DNA of 5,143 nucleotides from MGBC120314 sp964403785 (GTDB lineage Bacteria > Bacillota > Clostridia > Lachnospirales > Lachnospiraceae). The notes under the pieces were generated by a model that saw nothing but the letters and a program-made list of their open reading frames with translations, searched no databases and was not told the origin of the DNA. The stretch is taken from the NCBI GenBank assembly GCA_964403785.1, contig CAYOHM010000105.1, positions 1-5,143 on the forward strand, read 5' to 3'. The position numbers and the translations under genes are program-made. Every line of letters begins with the position of its first letter. Positions within the stretch are counted from its first letter, which is position 1. Positions 4,380 to 5,143 of the stretch are shown here, one piece after another.

Positions 4380-5143
4380 ATGAGTAAGATTAAGGAAAGT
4401 GCATTGGATTTGATTGGAGGAACTCCGCTTTTAAGAATCAGCCGTTACAGCAAGAAAGCGGGCGTAGAGGGCGCTGATATTTTAGCAAAGCTCGAGTATC
4501 TTAATCCGGCGGGCTCAGTTAAGGACAGAATTGCTTTATCCATGATTGAGGATGCTGAGAAGAAGGGAATTTTAAAGCCGGGTGCAACAATTATCGAACC
4601 TACATCAGGTAATACAGGAATAGGTCTTGCAGCAGTGGCAGCAGCTAAGGGCTATCATGCAATACTTACACTTCCTGATACGATGAGTGTTGAGCGTAGA
4701 AACCTTTTGGCTGCATATGGTGCACAAATCGTTCTTACAGAGGGCGCAAAGGGTATGAAGGGTGCGATTGCCAAGGCTGAAGAGCTTAATAAGGAAATTG
4801 AAGGCTCAATTATCCTCGGACAGTTCGTAAATCAGGCAAATCCTGCTGCTCACAGAGAAACAACAGGTCCTGAGATATGGGATCAGACAGACGGAAAGGT
4901 AGATATTTTCGTTGCAGGTGTCGGTACAGGCGGAACTGTTACAGGCGTGGGCGAATATCTGAAGTCAAAGAATCCTGATGTTAAGGTTGTTGCAGTTGAA
5001 CCTGCTACTTCACCTGTTCTTTCAAAGGGTACAGCCGGTGCACATAAGATTCAGGGTATCGGAGCCGGTTTCGTTCCGGATGTATTAAATACAAAGGTAT
5101 ATGATGAAGTAATTGCGATTGAAAATGATGATGCTTTTGCAGA
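4380..5143 (+). CDS. cysK: Cysteine synthase A (O-acetylserine sulfhydrylase), 3' end cut by the window
   Basis: A cytoplasmic PLP enzyme that makes L-cysteine from O-acetyl-L-serine and sulfide, the last step of cysteine biosynthesis. The visible 254 residues contain the N-terminal IGGTPLL (12-18), the PLP lysine K48 in NPAGSVKDR (42-50), the substrate-binding loop EPTSGNTGIGLA (73-84), the MSVERR block (102-107), the QFVNQANPAAH segment (148-158), the glycine-rich PLP-phosphate loop VGTGGTVTG (181-189) and KIQGIGAGFVP (223-233). CysK proteins are usually about 305-325 residues, so roughly 50-70 are missing beyond the edge, and no stop is present. AGGAGGT at 4367-4373, six bases before ATG, fixes the start. 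It has its own strong promoter and is separated from the toxin-like gene by a terminator and a palindromic element, so it is an independent unit. CysK is favoured over CysM or cystathionine beta-synthase by these motifs; the downstream context is not visible. Confidence 0.95.
   Translation, partial: MSKIKESALDLIGGTPLLRISRYSKKAGVEGADILAKLEYLNPAGSVKDRIALSMIEDAEKKGILKPGATIIEPTSGNTGIGLAAVAAAKGYHAILTLPDTMSVERRNLLAAYGAQIVLTEGAKGMKGAIAKAEELNKEIEGSIILGQFVNQANPAAHRETTGPEIWDQTDGKVDIFVAGVGTGGTVTGVGEYLKSKNPDVKVVAVEPATSPVLSKGTAGAHKIQGIGAGFVPDVLNTKVYDEVIAIENDDAFA

Overview
The window looks like a chromosomal stretch of a low-GC Gram-positive bacterium, most likely a Lachnospiraceae-type member of the Clostridia. 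This is an inference from the strong AGGAGG-type ribosome sites, sigma-A style promoters, AT-rich intergenic DNA and the character of the proteins; no marker gene is present to fix the genus. All genes read on the + strand.

Layout. Bases 1-166 are very AT-rich upstream DNA ending in a good ribosome site. A small lipoprotein (167-547) carries three 11-residue repeats. A sigma-A promoter (555-583) and a palindromic element (601-666) follow, the latter lying in the leader of the next gene. The gene at 710-2572 encodes a GlgX/isoamylase-type GH13 protein in which every catalytic residue is replaced, so it is probably a pseudoenzyme. A TraX-family membrane protein (2520-3242) overlaps its 3' end. 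A 59-residue acidic protein (3264-3443) and a zeta-toxin-like P-loop kinase (3443-4009) come next and overlap by one base, the arrangement of a toxin-antitoxin pair. No convincing terminator or promoter separates these four genes, so they may be one transcript ending at the terminator hairpin at 4057-4108.

The gene-free stretch 4010-4379 holds that terminator, a second and much larger palindromic element (4117-4289) that would fold like a cloverleaf, and a perfect-consensus promoter (TTGACA, 17 bases, TATAAT) for cysK. The cysK gene (cysteine synthase A) begins at 4380 and runs off the right edge.

The points most worth following up are the apparently inactivated but intact debranching-enzyme homologue, the two related palindromic elements (same TTGAG/CTCAA ends and same core hairpin, one enlarged by internal hairpins), and the zeta-like toxin paired with a small partner that resembles no antitoxin I can name.
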